Shown: positions 1-8,083, counted from the stretch's first letter. The stretch is DNA of 64,000 bases from Saprospiraceae bacterium (GCA_020629715.1 JAHDCU010000002.1:460848-524847), one strand, 5' to 3'. Numbers and translations are program-made. The notes: a model not told the origin generated them from the sequence alone.

Positions 1-9
1 AACTAACAA

Positions 10-81
10 GTCGCGATTTCACGAGGTCGCGTCGTCACGAAATCGAGAGGTCGCGGTGTCGAGTAGTCGCGATATCGAGTA
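10..81. repeat. Octamer-phased TCGCGA/TCACGA/TCGAGA repeat array
   Basis: Nine consecutive 8-nt units follow the loose pattern N-TC-R-M-G-A-N (gtcgcgat, ttcacgag, gtcgcgtc, gtcacgaa, atcgagag, gtcgcggt, gtcgagta, gtcgcgat, atcgagta). The hexamer gtcgcg recurs at 10, 26, 50 and 66, always a multiple of 8 nt apart. The array ends directly at the stop codon of typA on the minus strand and is more GC-rich than its surroundings. A degenerate relative lies at 54541-54586, also against the 3' end of a minus-strand gene. Function unknown; the array may extend left of the window. Confidence 0.6.
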
Positions 82-1854
82 TTAATTTCTAAAATGAATC
101 TTTCGCATTCTTAAGCTTTCTGGAGTAATCTCTAAGTACTCGTCGTCTGTGATATACTCCATAGATTCTTCTAAGCTCATATTGATCTTTGGAGCAATCT
201 TGGCGGCATCATCTGCGCCTGAAGAACGCATATTGGTCAATTTCTTACCCTTGATAACGTTGATCGCTAGATCATTATCACGACTATTTTCTCCAATGAC
301 TTGACCTTTATAGACTTGCTCACCTGGATCAATGAAAAACTTACCCCGATCTTGCAATCTATCGATCGCAAATGCTAATGCTTGACCCGCTTCCATAGAT
401 ACTAATGATCCTTTGCTACGACCTGGGATATCGCCTTTGTATGGCTCATAAGCTTTAAAGCGATGGGTCATAACCGCCTCTCCTGCAGTGGCTGTCAAAA
501 TATTATTTCTAAGTCCGATGATACCTCTTGATGGGATATCAAACTCTAGATGTTGAAGATCACCTTTTGGCTCCATGACATTAAGTACTCCTTTTCTCAT
601 GGTAACAAGCTCAATGGCTTTTCCAGCAACAGATTCTGGTACATCGATCACTAAGGTCTCCACTGGCTCACATCGTACTCCATCCTCTTCTTTGAAGATC
701 ACTTGAGGCTTTCCAACTTGAAGCTCATAGCCTTCACGTCTCATCGTCTCTATCAATACAGATAAGTGCAGTATACCTCTTCCGTAGACATTAAATTTAT
801 CTTCGGTATCCGTGTCTTCAATCTTAAGCGCTAGGTTTTTCTCAGTCTCTTTGTATAGTCTATCTCTAAGATGTCTAGAGGTTACAAACTTTCCTTCTTT
901 ACCAAAAAATGGAGACGTATTGATCGTAAATAGCATACTCATCGTAGGCTCATCTACCTCTATTCGCTCCAATGCTTCTGGATTTTCAAGATCAGAAATA
1001 GTATCTCCAATATCGAAGTCTTCAATACCAATAATCGCACATAGATCACCAGATCTTACTTTATCCACTTTTACTTTACCAAGTCCTTCAAAAACATATA
1101 GTTCTTTGGCTCTAACTTTTTTGACGCTTCCATCTTTTTTCATCAAAGCGTAATCGGTATTGGCAATGAGGTCTCCTCTGAATACACGACCGATTGCAAT
1201 TCGTCCCTGAAATGAGTTGAAATCCAATGAAGTAATCTGCATCTGTGGATTACCTTCATGGTAAGGTGCTTCAGGGATATTATCCAAGATTGCATTGAGC
1301 AATGGCTGGATATTCATCGTCCGCTCATTATGATCGTAACTCATCCACCCTTGCTTAGAAGATCCAAACACCGTGACGAAATCCAGCTGATCTTCAGTGG
1401 CATCTAGATTGAACATAAGATCAAATACATCCCCTTGCACATCTTCTGGTCGGCAATTTTCCTTATCAACCTTATTGATCACAACGATTGGCTTCAAGCC
1501 TAGCGCTACCGCTTTGGACATCACGAATCTTGTCTGCGGCATCGGCCCTTCGAAAGCATCTACTAAGATCAATACACCATCTGCCATACGGAGCACTCGC
1601 TCTACCTCACCACCGAAATCGGCGTGACCAGGAGTATCGATGATATTGATTTTGACCCCCTTATAGTTTACCGATACATTTTTAGATAAAATGGTGATTC
1701 CACGTTCACGTTCTAGATCGTTGTTATCTAGTAATAATTCCTTGCGTTCTTTTCGCTCGTCAAGTACTTTACACTCTTCGATGATCTTATCTACAAGCGT
1801 TGTTTTTCCATGATCTACGTGGGCAATAATCGCAATATTTCTAATCTGATCCAT
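82..1854 (-). CDS. typA: Ribosome-associated translational GTPase TypA/BipA
   Basis: A 590-residue member of the translation-factor GTPase superfamily, at the family's usual length. The P-loop AHVDHGKT is at residues 11-18, the switch [17 protein letters not shown] is near residue 75, and NKVD (G4) is near residue 128. EF-G-like domains II, III and V and the C-terminal BipA domain follow. TypA/BipA binds 70S ribosomes and assists 50S assembly and stress or low-temperature growth in other bacteria. The ATG start is set by the conserved [16 protein letters not shown] beginning. It is monocistronic here, with a candidate promoter just upstream. Identification is secure. Confidence 0.97.
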   Translation of the reverse strand: MDQIRNIAIIAHVDHGKTTLVDKIIEECKVLDERKERKELLLDNNDLERERGITILSKNVSVNYKGVKINIIDTPGHADFGGEVERVLRMADGVLILVDAFEGPMPQTRFVMSKAVALGLKPIVVINKVDKENCRPEDVQGDVFDLMFNLDATEDQLDFVTVFGSSKQGWMSYDHNERTMNIQPLLNAILDNIPEAPYHEGNPQMQITSLDFNSFQGRIAIGRVFRGDLIANTDYALMKKDGSVKKVRAKELYVFEGLGKVKVDKVRSGDLCAIIGIEDFDIGDTISDLENPEALERIEVDEPTMSMLFTINTSPFFGKEGKFVTSRHLRDRLYKETEKNLALKIEDTDTEDKFNVYGRGILHLSVLIETMRREGYELQVGKPQVIFKEEDGVRCEPVETLVIDVPESVAGKAIELVTMRKGVLNVMEPKGDLQHLEFDIPSRGIIGLRNNILTATAGEAVMTHRFKAYEPYKGDIPGRSKGSLVSMEAGQALAFAIDRLQDRGKFFIDPGEQVYKGQVIGENSRDNDLAINVIKGKKLTNMRSSGADDAAKIAPKINMSLEESMEYITDDEYLEITPESLRMRKIHFRN

Positions 1855-1897
1855 AGTATCTTTTGCTACTGATAAACTATTCGTTTAAAATCAGCCG

Positions 1898-1931
1898 CGA
1901 AGATAGCTTTATTAAACGCGACGAATGACAA
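1898..1931 (-). promoter_or_regulatory. Candidate Bacteroidetes promoter of typA
   Basis: Read on the minus strand, TATCTTCG (1905-1898) matches the Bacteroidetes -7 element TAnnTTTG with one change. A TTG (1931-1929) lies 23 nt further upstream as a possible -33 element. The box is about 45 nt from the typA ATG. Judged from sequence only. Confidence 0.45.
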
Positions 1932-2351
1932 TAAATCGTTAATTATGCTAGATCAGAAGGCCACCGAATATAATTATCATTAACAATGAAAAAAGACATA
2001 TTAAATATTGATCATTAAGCGATTACTTATAGTGATTTATACTTATTTCATCTAGTAGCATCCGATCAGGAATAATAATCCTAGAGATCTAAGGCTTTAT
2101 TGTTTCAATTCCTCTATGATCTTAATGCAATCACGATGAAACATGCTATTTAATAGTTATTTGTATATTTAAATGTTAGACAGTGCTAGATACCCTCCAA
2201 GACTGTAGATCGCATTAAAAATTAAACAGGAATGAATATTATCAAAAGGTGTTGTTTAATAGCTTAAATTGGGATAAAGTGGAAGTTTTGGGTGGAAAGT
2301 TCCTATTTAACAGAGATTCCACCCATTTAGAAAGAAAAAGTAAAAAATGAA
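1906..2351. other. Intergenic region between typA and the kwa genes
   Basis: About 450 nt of very AT-rich DNA between divergent genes. No open reading frame with coding character, tRNA or repeat is visible. The only clear structure is the inverted repeat at 2289-2325 just before kwaA. The change from typA to this low-GC stretch is consistent with the left edge of an acquired island, but no direct-repeat attachment site was found. Confidence 0.5.
2289..2325 (+). promoter_or_regulatory. 9-bp perfect inverted repeat ahead of kwaA
   Basis: TGGGTGGAA (2289-2297) and TTCCACCCA (2317-2325) are perfect complements separated by 19 nt. The second arm ends 26 nt before the kwaA start. A third GTGGAA lies at 2279-2284. 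It could be an operator or an mRNA hairpin in the leader. It lacks the T-run of a terminator. Confidence 0.4.
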
Positions 2352-2902
2352 ATGTTAAATAAATTCACGAAAATATTGTTAGTCTTGACATCATTAGCTC
2401 CCATACTACTAACATATTGGTTTGTTTGTCAAGTAGATATTTATAATGACTCAATTAATCTTTATGAGAATTTTAAGTGTAATTATATAGAAGGCATTGA
2501 GTTATTAATTTCAACTTTTGCTTTAGCATTAATTTGTACCTTTTTGATTTACAAAACAAAAAGGAGCTTGAAACTATACCGGTTACTATATCAGAAATAA
2601 AAACGGCTGATAATGAATCCTTGGCATTTATATTAGTTTATCTGTTACCCTTAGCAACTCAAGTCTCTGACAAGATTAATGTTGCAGTTTTAATATTTGT
2701 TGGAATACTTTTTTTCTTTACCGTTTCAACGTCGAATGCTTATCACTTCAACCCTCTTTTAAGCTTTCTAGGTTATCATTTTTATGAAGTCAAGCTGGAA
2801 AACGGCGTCACCTATATTCTTCTCTCAAAAAATAATATTTCAGATTGTAAAAGAATAAATAGCGTATCTCAACTAACCGAATACATGATTCTAGAAAAAT
2901 AA
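2352..2902 (+). pseudogene. kwaA: Kiwa-like membrane protein KwaA, interrupted by a frameshift
   Basis: Two overlapping reading frames together form one small membrane protein. Frame 1 (2352-2600) gives helix 1 (about residues 7-27, LLVLTSLAPILLTYWFV) and helix 2 (about residues 49-67, LLISTFALALICTFLIY). The -1 frame gives helices 3 (LAFILVYLLPLATQV) and 4 (VAVLIFVGILFFFTVS) and a cytosolic-looking tail. The frames join cleanly at the A5 run 2558-2562 (ACAAAAAGGAG). Restoring one A yields an uninterrupted protein of 183 residues with four helices. Size, topology and position 6 nt before a DUF4868 gene fit KwaA of the Kiwa anti-phage system, where KwaA is the membrane partner of KwaB. The lesion may be a true mutation, phase variation, programmed -1 shifting or a homopolymer sequencing error. 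KwaA proteins are poorly conserved, so the name rests largely on context. Confidence 0.65.
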
Positions 2903-2908
2903 TAAAAT

Positions 2909-3766
2909 ATGACAAATTTATTTGCTCTTGTTCAAAGAGAAAATTTAGAGCTTTTAAGAATTCCTTTGAATGCTCAAGTTCAAGGTGAAGTTACGGGTAT
3001 GTTTGTAGAACAAGCAGCTAATTTTATAGGCGAAAAGGAACAAATAGATTATAATGGAGACTATAAAACAGACCCTGAGGAAATTTTCAGAGTTCAAGAC
3101 TTTCCAATTCCGCAATGTATTACAGAAGGTGTCCAAAACCCAATGGCACTGGAGATATTAGATATTAATGACTATAATGGAAAAATAGTAGCCTTAGTTG
3201 GAAGCTCAACTGATGATAATAACCCTTTTATAGGTTTCCAGTACTTTGATACACGGAAATTATTAAATAAGAATTATTCTCTTTGGTTTACAAATGAAAT
3301 GTATAGTAAAATTGAAGATAAAGGATTAACAATCTCCAATAAACTAGACCTTTTGATAACGGGGACAACTCTGTTTTTTTCCTCTTTTTCGATTGCTAAT
3401 CGAGTACTTGATCTTTCGAATTATATGCAAGTCGCCACAGATGAAGATATAGATACTTTTGTTGCAAATGATTTGTTTGAATTCGAGGATACAGTTGGAT
3501 TTAGAGATGACTTAACTGTCACCATGAAGAAAAAACTTAGAATTATCGTTCAAAGCGGTATTATTGATGAAATTGGTGTTAATGCGATACATCAAAAAGC
3601 TCAGGAATTGGAAATACCAATTGATTTGAATGAAGGAAACGACAAATTAAGTATTCCTAGAGATAGGGCAAGAGCTAAAGATTTAATTCGTTTACTAAAT
3701 GAAGATTATTTTATATCGATTCTAAGAGGAACAAAGTATCTAACCAATTCAAAAAGAGCAACTTAA
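2909..3766 (+). CDS. kwaB: Kiwa system protein KwaB (DUF4868-like)
   Basis: A 285-residue soluble protein with no signal peptide or membrane helix. The overall pattern resembles DUF4868/KwaB: an N-terminal domain, then a central stretch containing LDLLITGTTLFFSSFSIANRV, and a C-terminal end LLNEDYFISILRGTKYL followed by NSK. It is slightly shorter than the roughly 300-320 residues usual for the family. In Kiwa, KwaB associates with membrane-bound KwaA and acts on phage DNA after the membrane partner senses infection. It starts 6 nt after the kwaA stop, so the two are surely co-transcribed. Family assignment is from recalled pattern, not a profile search. Confidence 0.7.
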   Translation: MTNLFALVQRENLELLRIPLNAQVQGEVTGMFVEQAANFIGEKEQIDYNGDYKTDPEEIFRVQDFPIPQCITEGVQNPMALEILDINDYNGKIVALVGSSTDDNNPFIGFQYFDTRKLLNKNYSLWFTNEMYSKIEDKGLTISNKLDLLITGTTLFFSSFSIANRVLDLSNYMQVATDEDIDTFVANDLFEFEDTVGFRDDLTVTMKKKLRIIVQSGIIDEIGVNAIHQKAQELEIPIDLNEGNDKLSIPRDRARAKDLIRLLNEDYFISILRGTKYLTNSKRAT

Positions 3767-3777
3767 AAAAACAGTAC

Positions 3778-3822
3778 TAACAAGTGATATGGGATTAGAC
3801 TTGTTATCGCTGCGTCCGCTCC
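3778..3822 (+). repeat. Inverted repeat with adjoining GC-rich tail (attC-like or mobile scar)
   Basis: TAACAAG (3778-3784) and CTTGTTA (3800-3806) form a perfect 7-bp inverted repeat with a 15-nt spacer. A conspicuously GC-rich TCGCTGCGTCCGCTCC (3807-3822) follows in otherwise AT-rich DNA, 11 nt after the kwaB stop. The arrangement recalls one half of an integron attC site. A convincing complementary half with GTTRRRY was not found (GTTAGAA occurs at 3875-3881). It may instead act as a weak hairpin after kwaB. Confidence 0.3.
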
Positions 3823-3897
3823 AAATCACAGAACGATTCAAGACAACTTAAGGAACTTATTGATATGCTTTGAGGTTAGAAAAGAAAAACGAAGATT

Positions 3898-4008
3898 ATG
3901 TCAAAGACGAAAAAAGGAAAGAAGAAAGTGCATGTTCCAGCTCACACCAAAAAAGTAAAAGGTAAAACGATTAAGGTAAAAGAACATTACAGATCAACTC
4001 CAAATTAA
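3898..4008 (+). CDS. Small highly basic protein upstream of dinD
   Basis: A 36-residue reading frame starting at ATG 3898 and ending at TAA 4006-4008. It encodes a lysine-rich N-terminus (MSKTKKGKKK) followed by VHVPAHTKKVKGKTIKVKEH and YRSTPN. It ends 4 nt before the dinD start, implying translational coupling. The repeated V-x-V plus basic pattern suggests a compact nucleic-acid-binding peptide, but no named family is recognised. It is below usual gene-calling length, and the regular codon structure and tight spacing are the main support. Confidence 0.5.
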   Translation: MSKTKKGKKKVHVPAHTKKVKGKTIKVKEHYRSTPN

Positions 4009-4012
4009 CGTA

Positions 4013-4852
4013 ATGAAATCAGAGATTATCAAGTCGTTAACTGAAGCCTTTGAAGACCACTCTCAAAGTACTCAGAATGGTATAGAGTTTTGGTTTGGAA
4101 GAGACTTACAACACTTACTAGGTTACAAGGAATGGAGAAACTTTCAAAAGGTAATCTTAAAGGCTAAAACATCTTGCGAAGCCTCTGATAATCAAATAGA
4201 AGACCATTTTGTTGACGTCACCAAAATGGTCAATATTGGTTCTGGAAGTAGAAGAGAAATAGAAGATGTAATGCTAACAAGATACTCCTGTTATCTCATA
4301 GCACAGAACGGTGATCCAAGAAAAGAACAAATTTCTTTTGCTCAAAACTATTTTGCAATTCAAACAAGAAAATATGAATTAATCGAACAAAGGATTAAGG
4401 ATGCAGAAAGGCTTCAAGCTCGTCAAAAATTAACAACATCCGAAAAAGAACTATCAGAGCTTATCTATGAGAGAACAGGTAGTGACAAAAATTTCGGATT
4501 GATTAGAAGTAAAGGTGACCAAGCTCTGTTTGGTAAAAGTACTAAGGCAATGAAAAGCCAACTCGGAGTTCCAAAAGGTAGGGCTTTAGCAGACTTTTTA
4601 CCTACAATAACAATTAAGGCTAAAGATTTTGCAACTGAAATTACTGTATTCAATACTAAAGAAAAAGACTTACGGAATGAACGTAAAATCTCAGCCGAAC
4701 ATATAACTAATAATCGATCGGTTAGAAAAATTCTACTTGAACGTGGAATTAGACCTGAGGTATTACCACCTGAAGAAGATATTAAGAAACTTGAAAGAAG
4801 AGTTACCAAAGAGAGCAAAAACATAGGGAAGAATCCTGATAAACTTCAATAG
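4013..4852 (+). CDS. dinD: DNA damage-inducible protein D (DinD-like)
   Basis: A 279-residue protein close in length to E. coli DinD (274). The shared framework is recognisable: WFGRDLQHLLGYKEWRNF, VTKMVNIGSGSRREIEDV, then LTRYSCYLIAQNGDPRKE and YFAIQTRKYEL. The N-terminal half has the Bro-N-like fold typical of phage and damage-response proteins; the C-terminal half is charged and helical. E. coli DinD is LexA-regulated and disassembles RecA filaments in vitro. No LexA box was identified here. It sits directly downstream of the basic peptide and on the same strand as the Kiwa-like genes, so it is probably part of the same accessory island. Confidence 0.85.
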   Translation: MKSEIIKSLTEAFEDHSQSTQNGIEFWFGRDLQHLLGYKEWRNFQKVILKAKTSCEASDNQIEDHFVDVTKMVNIGSGSRREIEDVMLTRYSCYLIAQNGDPRKEQISFAQNYFAIQTRKYELIEQRIKDAERLQARQKLTTSEKELSELIYERTGSDKNFGLIRSKGDQALFGKSTKAMKSQLGVPKGRALADFLPTITIKAKDFATEITVFNTKEKDLRNERKISAEHITNNRSVRKILLERGIRPEVLPPEEDIKKLERRVTKESKNIGKNPDKLQ

Positions 4853-4955
4853 TTACGCCATTTAACATTAGAGTCATCTGATAAAGTGTAAAAAAGAAAG
4901 TGTTTCAAAAACTGTGTCAGAGAATATTAATTTTAAACACAAATCTTGATCATAC

Positions 4956-6161
4956 CTACACCAACTCCAACACCATAGCATATCCCTGCCCCACTCCTAT
5001 ACACATGGTCGCTAGTCCATATCGATGACCAGATCGCTTCATTTCTCTGGCTAATGCATAACTGATACGAGTACCTGATACTCCTAAGGGATGACCGATG
5101 GATATGGCTCCACCATGTGGGTTGATCCTTGGATCATTATCTTGTAAGCCTAGTTTACGAGTACATGCCAAGGCTTGCGCGGAGAAGGCCTCATTGAGTT
5201 CTATCACTCCTATATCATCTAAGCTGATTCCCACTTTTTGTAATGCTTTTTGTGATGCTTTGACGGGACCAATCCCCATGATTCTTGGTTCTACTCCTAC
5301 CACGGCAGAGCTTACAATCCTCGCCATAGGTTGAAGCTTATATTGTGCTACGGCATCTTCTGACGCTACGATCACAGCAGCAGAGCCATCATTCAAGCCA
5401 CTGGCATTACCAGCGGTGACCGTTCCATCTTTTTTAAATACGGTTCGTAATTTAGCAAGTGCTTCCAGGGAAGTATCTGGTCTGATGAATTCATCTTGAT
5501 CAAAGATTAAAGGATCTTGCTTTCGCCGAGGAATCGATACAGGAACTATCTCTTCTGCCAATATTCCTTCGGCTCGTGCTTTAGCTGCTTTTTGCTGAGA
5601 CCAAAGTGCAAATTGATCTTGGTCCTCTCGAGATATGCTATACATCTCAGCAAGATTTTCTGCTGTATTTCCCATCGCTTCGGTGCCATAGAGATCTACC
5701 ATCTTATCATTGATAAATCTCCATCCAAAACTAGAATCATACATGTTCATATCGCCACCATATGGTCTTGCTGACTTACTCATCACTAATGGCGCTCGGG
5801 TCATATGCTCTACCCCACCACTGATGAATATATCGCCATCACCAGCTTTGATAGCTCGGTTGGCCTGTACGATAGATGACATACCTGACGAGCATAATCG
5901 ATTGATCGTTTCTCCCGGTACTGACCATGGTAAACCTGCCAACAGTAACCCCATCCGTGCCACGTTTCTGTTGTCCTCACCTGCTTGATTAGCGCAGCCT
6001 ATGATCACATCATCATAGGCCTCTAATGGAATACTAGGATTTCTCTTGACTAATTCTTTCAGAACAATAGCCAATAAATCATCCGTCCGTATGGTAGATA
6101 AAGAACCTCTAAACTTTCCGAACGCTGTTCTGATACCGTCTATGATATATGCTTCTTTCAA
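4956..6161 (-). CDS. Acetyl-CoA C-acyltransferase (PcaF/FadA-type thiolase)
   Basis: A 401-residue thiolase. The nucleophilic cysteine is Cys90 in NRLCSSGMSS, the catalytic histidine lies in GGAISIGHPLG, and the second cysteine lies in TMCIGVGQG near the C-terminus. The string GEDNRNVARM is typical of 3-oxoadipyl-CoA thiolases (PcaF/PaaJ), so a role in aromatic or phenylacetate catabolism is possible. General 3-ketoacyl-CoA thiolase activity in beta-oxidation cannot be excluded. It lies 22 nt downstream of an unknown gene and is the last gene of a three-gene minus-strand operon with a Tas-like reductase. Product class is certain, substrate is not. Confidence 0.92.
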   Translation of the reverse strand: MKEAYIIDGIRTAFGKFRGSLSTIRTDDLLAIVLKELVKRNPSIPLEAYDDVIIGCANQAGEDNRNVARMGLLLAGLPWSVPGETINRLCSSGMSSIVQANRAIKAGDGDIFISGGVEHMTRAPLVMSKSARPYGGDMNMYDSSFGWRFINDKMVDLYGTEAMGNTAENLAEMYSISREDQDQFALWSQQKAAKARAEGILAEEIVPVSIPRRKQDPLIFDQDEFIRPDTSLEALAKLRTVFKKDGTVTAGNASGLNDGSAAVIVASEDAVAQYKLQPMARIVSSAVVGVEPRIMGIGPVKASQKALQKVGISLDDIGVIELNEAFSAQALACTRKLGLQDNDPRINPHGGAISIGHPLGVSGTRISYALAREMKRSGHRYGLATMCIGVGQGYAMVLELV

Positions 6162-6183
6162 TTCTATTTGATTTTATGAGGCC

Positions 6184-6957
6184 TTAAGCCATAGTAAGTA
6201 GATGTTGTTCCTTGCCTTTGATGGGCATTTTTGTATTCAGCTTATCAGTATGTATCTGATCCATTCTTTCATCCAGTAATAAGAAGGTTTGATCCATAAC
6301 TTCTTGAGTCCACTCTCTCAATAATGGGTTGTTGATCAAATGAAGTTCTTTCTGAATACTTGTAAGAAAACTCGTATATCGCGTATAAGTTTGGTCTTTC
6401 CCGTTTTGTAAAATACCTATCAAAAATGGATTGGCATTGTAGTGCAAAGTATCTTCAAATACATCTTCGATATCATCATTGACCTCTGTTACATAATCAA
6501 ATAATCGCCACTGCCCTTCCGAGGCAAAAGTCTTCATTTTGGGATATTTTGAATACATAATCCGACGTATCAACTTGACATCACAAGACTTATAGAAATA
6601 GAAATAATTCAACTTAAATCGATCAGGATAAATAGACTCTCGTAATTGCAATTCGTGTCGCTGGTACTTATATATGTGTTTGCAGAAATCATCGTGCTTA
6701 TGAGTTGGAATTTCTAAGGAGCTCAGATCAGTATAAATATCCTTCCAATAATGATCTAGATCTGAAATCTCAATATCCCAAACCGTCTCCAAATGGTGAT
6801 CCAGTATATAGATGGAGAATTGGAGATCTTCCAGTTTTTCCATCAGTCCTTTATCATATACTTCTCCTATCTGATCAAAGAGAAATGGAAATCGGCGATA
6901 TTCAAAAAGTGTGGTGATCTTATTTTTTACAAACTCACGATCTATCTTAATGCTCAT
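6184..6957 (-). CDS. Conserved alpha-helical protein of unknown function
   Basis: A 257-residue soluble protein with no signal peptide or transmembrane segment and a mainly helical, charged composition. An acidic stretch EVNDDIEDVFEDTLHYNANPF near residue 160 contains spaced aspartates and an asparagine pair. It slightly recalls the Asp-rich metal-binding helices of class I terpenoid synthases, but the canonical spacing is not convincing. It sits 6 nt after the Tas-like reductase and 22 nt before the thiolase, so all three should share a transcript. I do not recognise the family. Confidence 0.75.
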   Translation of the reverse strand: MSIKIDREFVKNKITTLFEYRRFPFLFDQIGEVYDKGLMEKLEDLQFSIYILDHHLETVWDIEISDLDHYWKDIYTDLSSLEIPTHKHDDFCKHIYKYQRHELQLRESIYPDRFKLNYFYFYKSCDVKLIRRIMYSKYPKMKTFASEGQWRLFDYVTEVNDDIEDVFEDTLHYNANPFLIGILQNGKDQTYTRYTSFLTSIQKELHLINNPLLREWTQEVMDQTFLLLDERMDQIHTDKLNTKMPIKGKEQHLLTMA

Positions 6958-6963
6958 AGTGTA

Positions 6964-8004
6964 TTACGGCGCTGGGTTAGAATATTGCTTATGTACATTT
7001 TCGATATCTTTTATAACCTCTTCTGAAAGATGAACATAAGCACTTGCAATATTGAGACGCAATTGTTCCATAGTAGTAGCGCCGATGATATTAGAAGTCA
7101 AAAAATCACGACTATTGATGAAGGACAATGCCATCTGTGCCATATCCAATCCATGGTCATTCGCTACTTTGAGATACTCCCCTGCTGCCTTATGCGTAAT
7201 CTCCCCGTTGAATCGACTCATTGACTTAAATTTATTGATTCTATCAGTAGGCTTAGCCGTACCATTATGATATTTCCCAGATAGTAATCCAAACGCAAGC
7301 GGGCTGTAAGCCAAAAGTCCTACCTGCTCTCTGATACTCATTTCTGCCATACCTACCTCATAGCTACGATTGAGCAGACTGTAGGGATTTTGAACTGATT
7401 GCACCTTAGGTAGATTATACTCTTTGCTGGTAGTGAGGTATTTAAATAATCCCCAAGGAGTTTCATTGGAAATCCCTAAGTATCTTATTTTTCCTTCTTT
7501 CACAAGTTGGTCGATCGTCTCTAAAGACTCTAAAAAGTTATCAATTTCTTCACTACTCGGATCGTGTTTATACCCAAGCTGACCAAAATAATTCGTTTTC
7601 CGTTCAGGCCAATGAAACTGATATAAATCTATATAATCTGTCTTGAGCCTTTTCAGACTCAATTCTAGCGCTTCTTTGATTCGTGGTTTTGTAAATCCTA
7701 GATTTGGGCTTATGTATTTCAAATTTGGTGATGGCCCCGTAACCTTAGTCGCTAATATGAAATCGTCACGTCTCCCTCTTTTTGCAATCCATGAGCCTAT
7801 GTATTCTTCCGTAAGCCCTTGTGTTTCTTTAGAGGCTGGCACGGCATATAGCTCTGCGGTATCAATAAAATTGACCCCTTGAGAGATCGCATAATCAAGC
7901 TGCTCATGCGCCTCTTGTTCCGAATTTTGCATCCCATATGTCATTGTACCTAGACAAATAACACTTACATCTACACCCGTATTTCCTAACTTTTTGTATT
8001 TCAT
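6964..8004 (-). CDS. tas: Aldo/keto reductase, Tas family
   Basis: A 346-residue NADP-dependent aldo/keto reductase. It begins MKYKKLGNTGVDVSVICLGT, so the ATG at 8004 is preferred over an upstream in-frame start at 8073. The expected catalytic tetrad is present as Asp48 (FIDTAELY), Tyr53, Lys87 (LATK) and His131 (QFHWPE). Similarity to E. coli Tas is extensive (TQGLTEEYIGSW, QNPYSLLNRS, GATTMEQL), including the C-terminal Y-x-x-PAP. Tas was found as a suppressor of tyrosine auxotrophy in E. coli; the physiological substrate is unclear. First gene of the operon with the unknown gene and thiolase. Confidence 0.92.
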   Translation of the reverse strand: MKYKKLGNTGVDVSVICLGTMTYGMQNSEQEAHEQLDYAISQGVNFIDTAELYAVPASKETQGLTEEYIGSWIAKRGRRDDFILATKVTGPSPNLKYISPNLGFTKPRIKEALELSLKRLKTDYIDLYQFHWPERKTNYFGQLGYKHDPSSEEIDNFLESLETIDQLVKEGKIRYLGISNETPWGLFKYLTTSKEYNLPKVQSVQNPYSLLNRSYEVGMAEMSIREQVGLLAYSPLAFGLLSGKYHNGTAKPTDRINKFKSMSRFNGEITHKAAGEYLKVANDHGLDMAQMALSFINSRDFLTSNIIGATTMEQLRLNIASAYVHLSEEVIKDIENVHKQYSNPAP

Positions 8005-8021
8005 ATCCGTATGATTTGCCT

Positions 8022-8029
8022 CGAAAATA
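8022..8029 (-). promoter_or_regulatory. Candidate -7 box of the tas operon
   Basis: On the minus strand TATTTTCG lies 17 nt before the tas ATG and matches the TAnnTTYG pattern seen at other genes of this window. No clear -33 TTG was found at the usual spacing. Its position supports the start at 8004. Confidence 0.35.
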
Positions 8030-8060
8030 CCACTAGAAAATTGACTTAAGTGAGAAAAAA

Positions 8061-8083
8061 TATCCTTTATCACAAAAAGGATA
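8061..8083 (-). terminator. Terminator-like hairpin oriented on the minus strand
   Basis: TATCCTTT (8061-8068) and AAAGGATA (8076-8083) form a perfect 8-bp stem with a 7-nt loop. On the minus strand the stem is followed by a run of T residues (A-run 8055-8060 on the plus strand). It lies between divergent genes, so it would stop transcripts coming antisense out of the 8122 gene before they enter tas. Confidence 0.5.

Noticed and set aside
2175-2181. GTTAGAC as an integron core site before the kwa genes
   Set aside because: A 7-nt degenerate core occurs often by chance and no paired attC arms surround it.
2279-2325. MraZ-type GTGGGA box array upstream of a dcw cluster
   Set aside because: Only loose GTGGAA copies, irregular spacing, and no mraZ or mraW gene follows.
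2534-2902. Independent gene starting at the TTG at 2534
   Set aside because: It lacks an N-terminal start of its own type and continues the helix pattern of the upstream frame; a single-base shift explains both.
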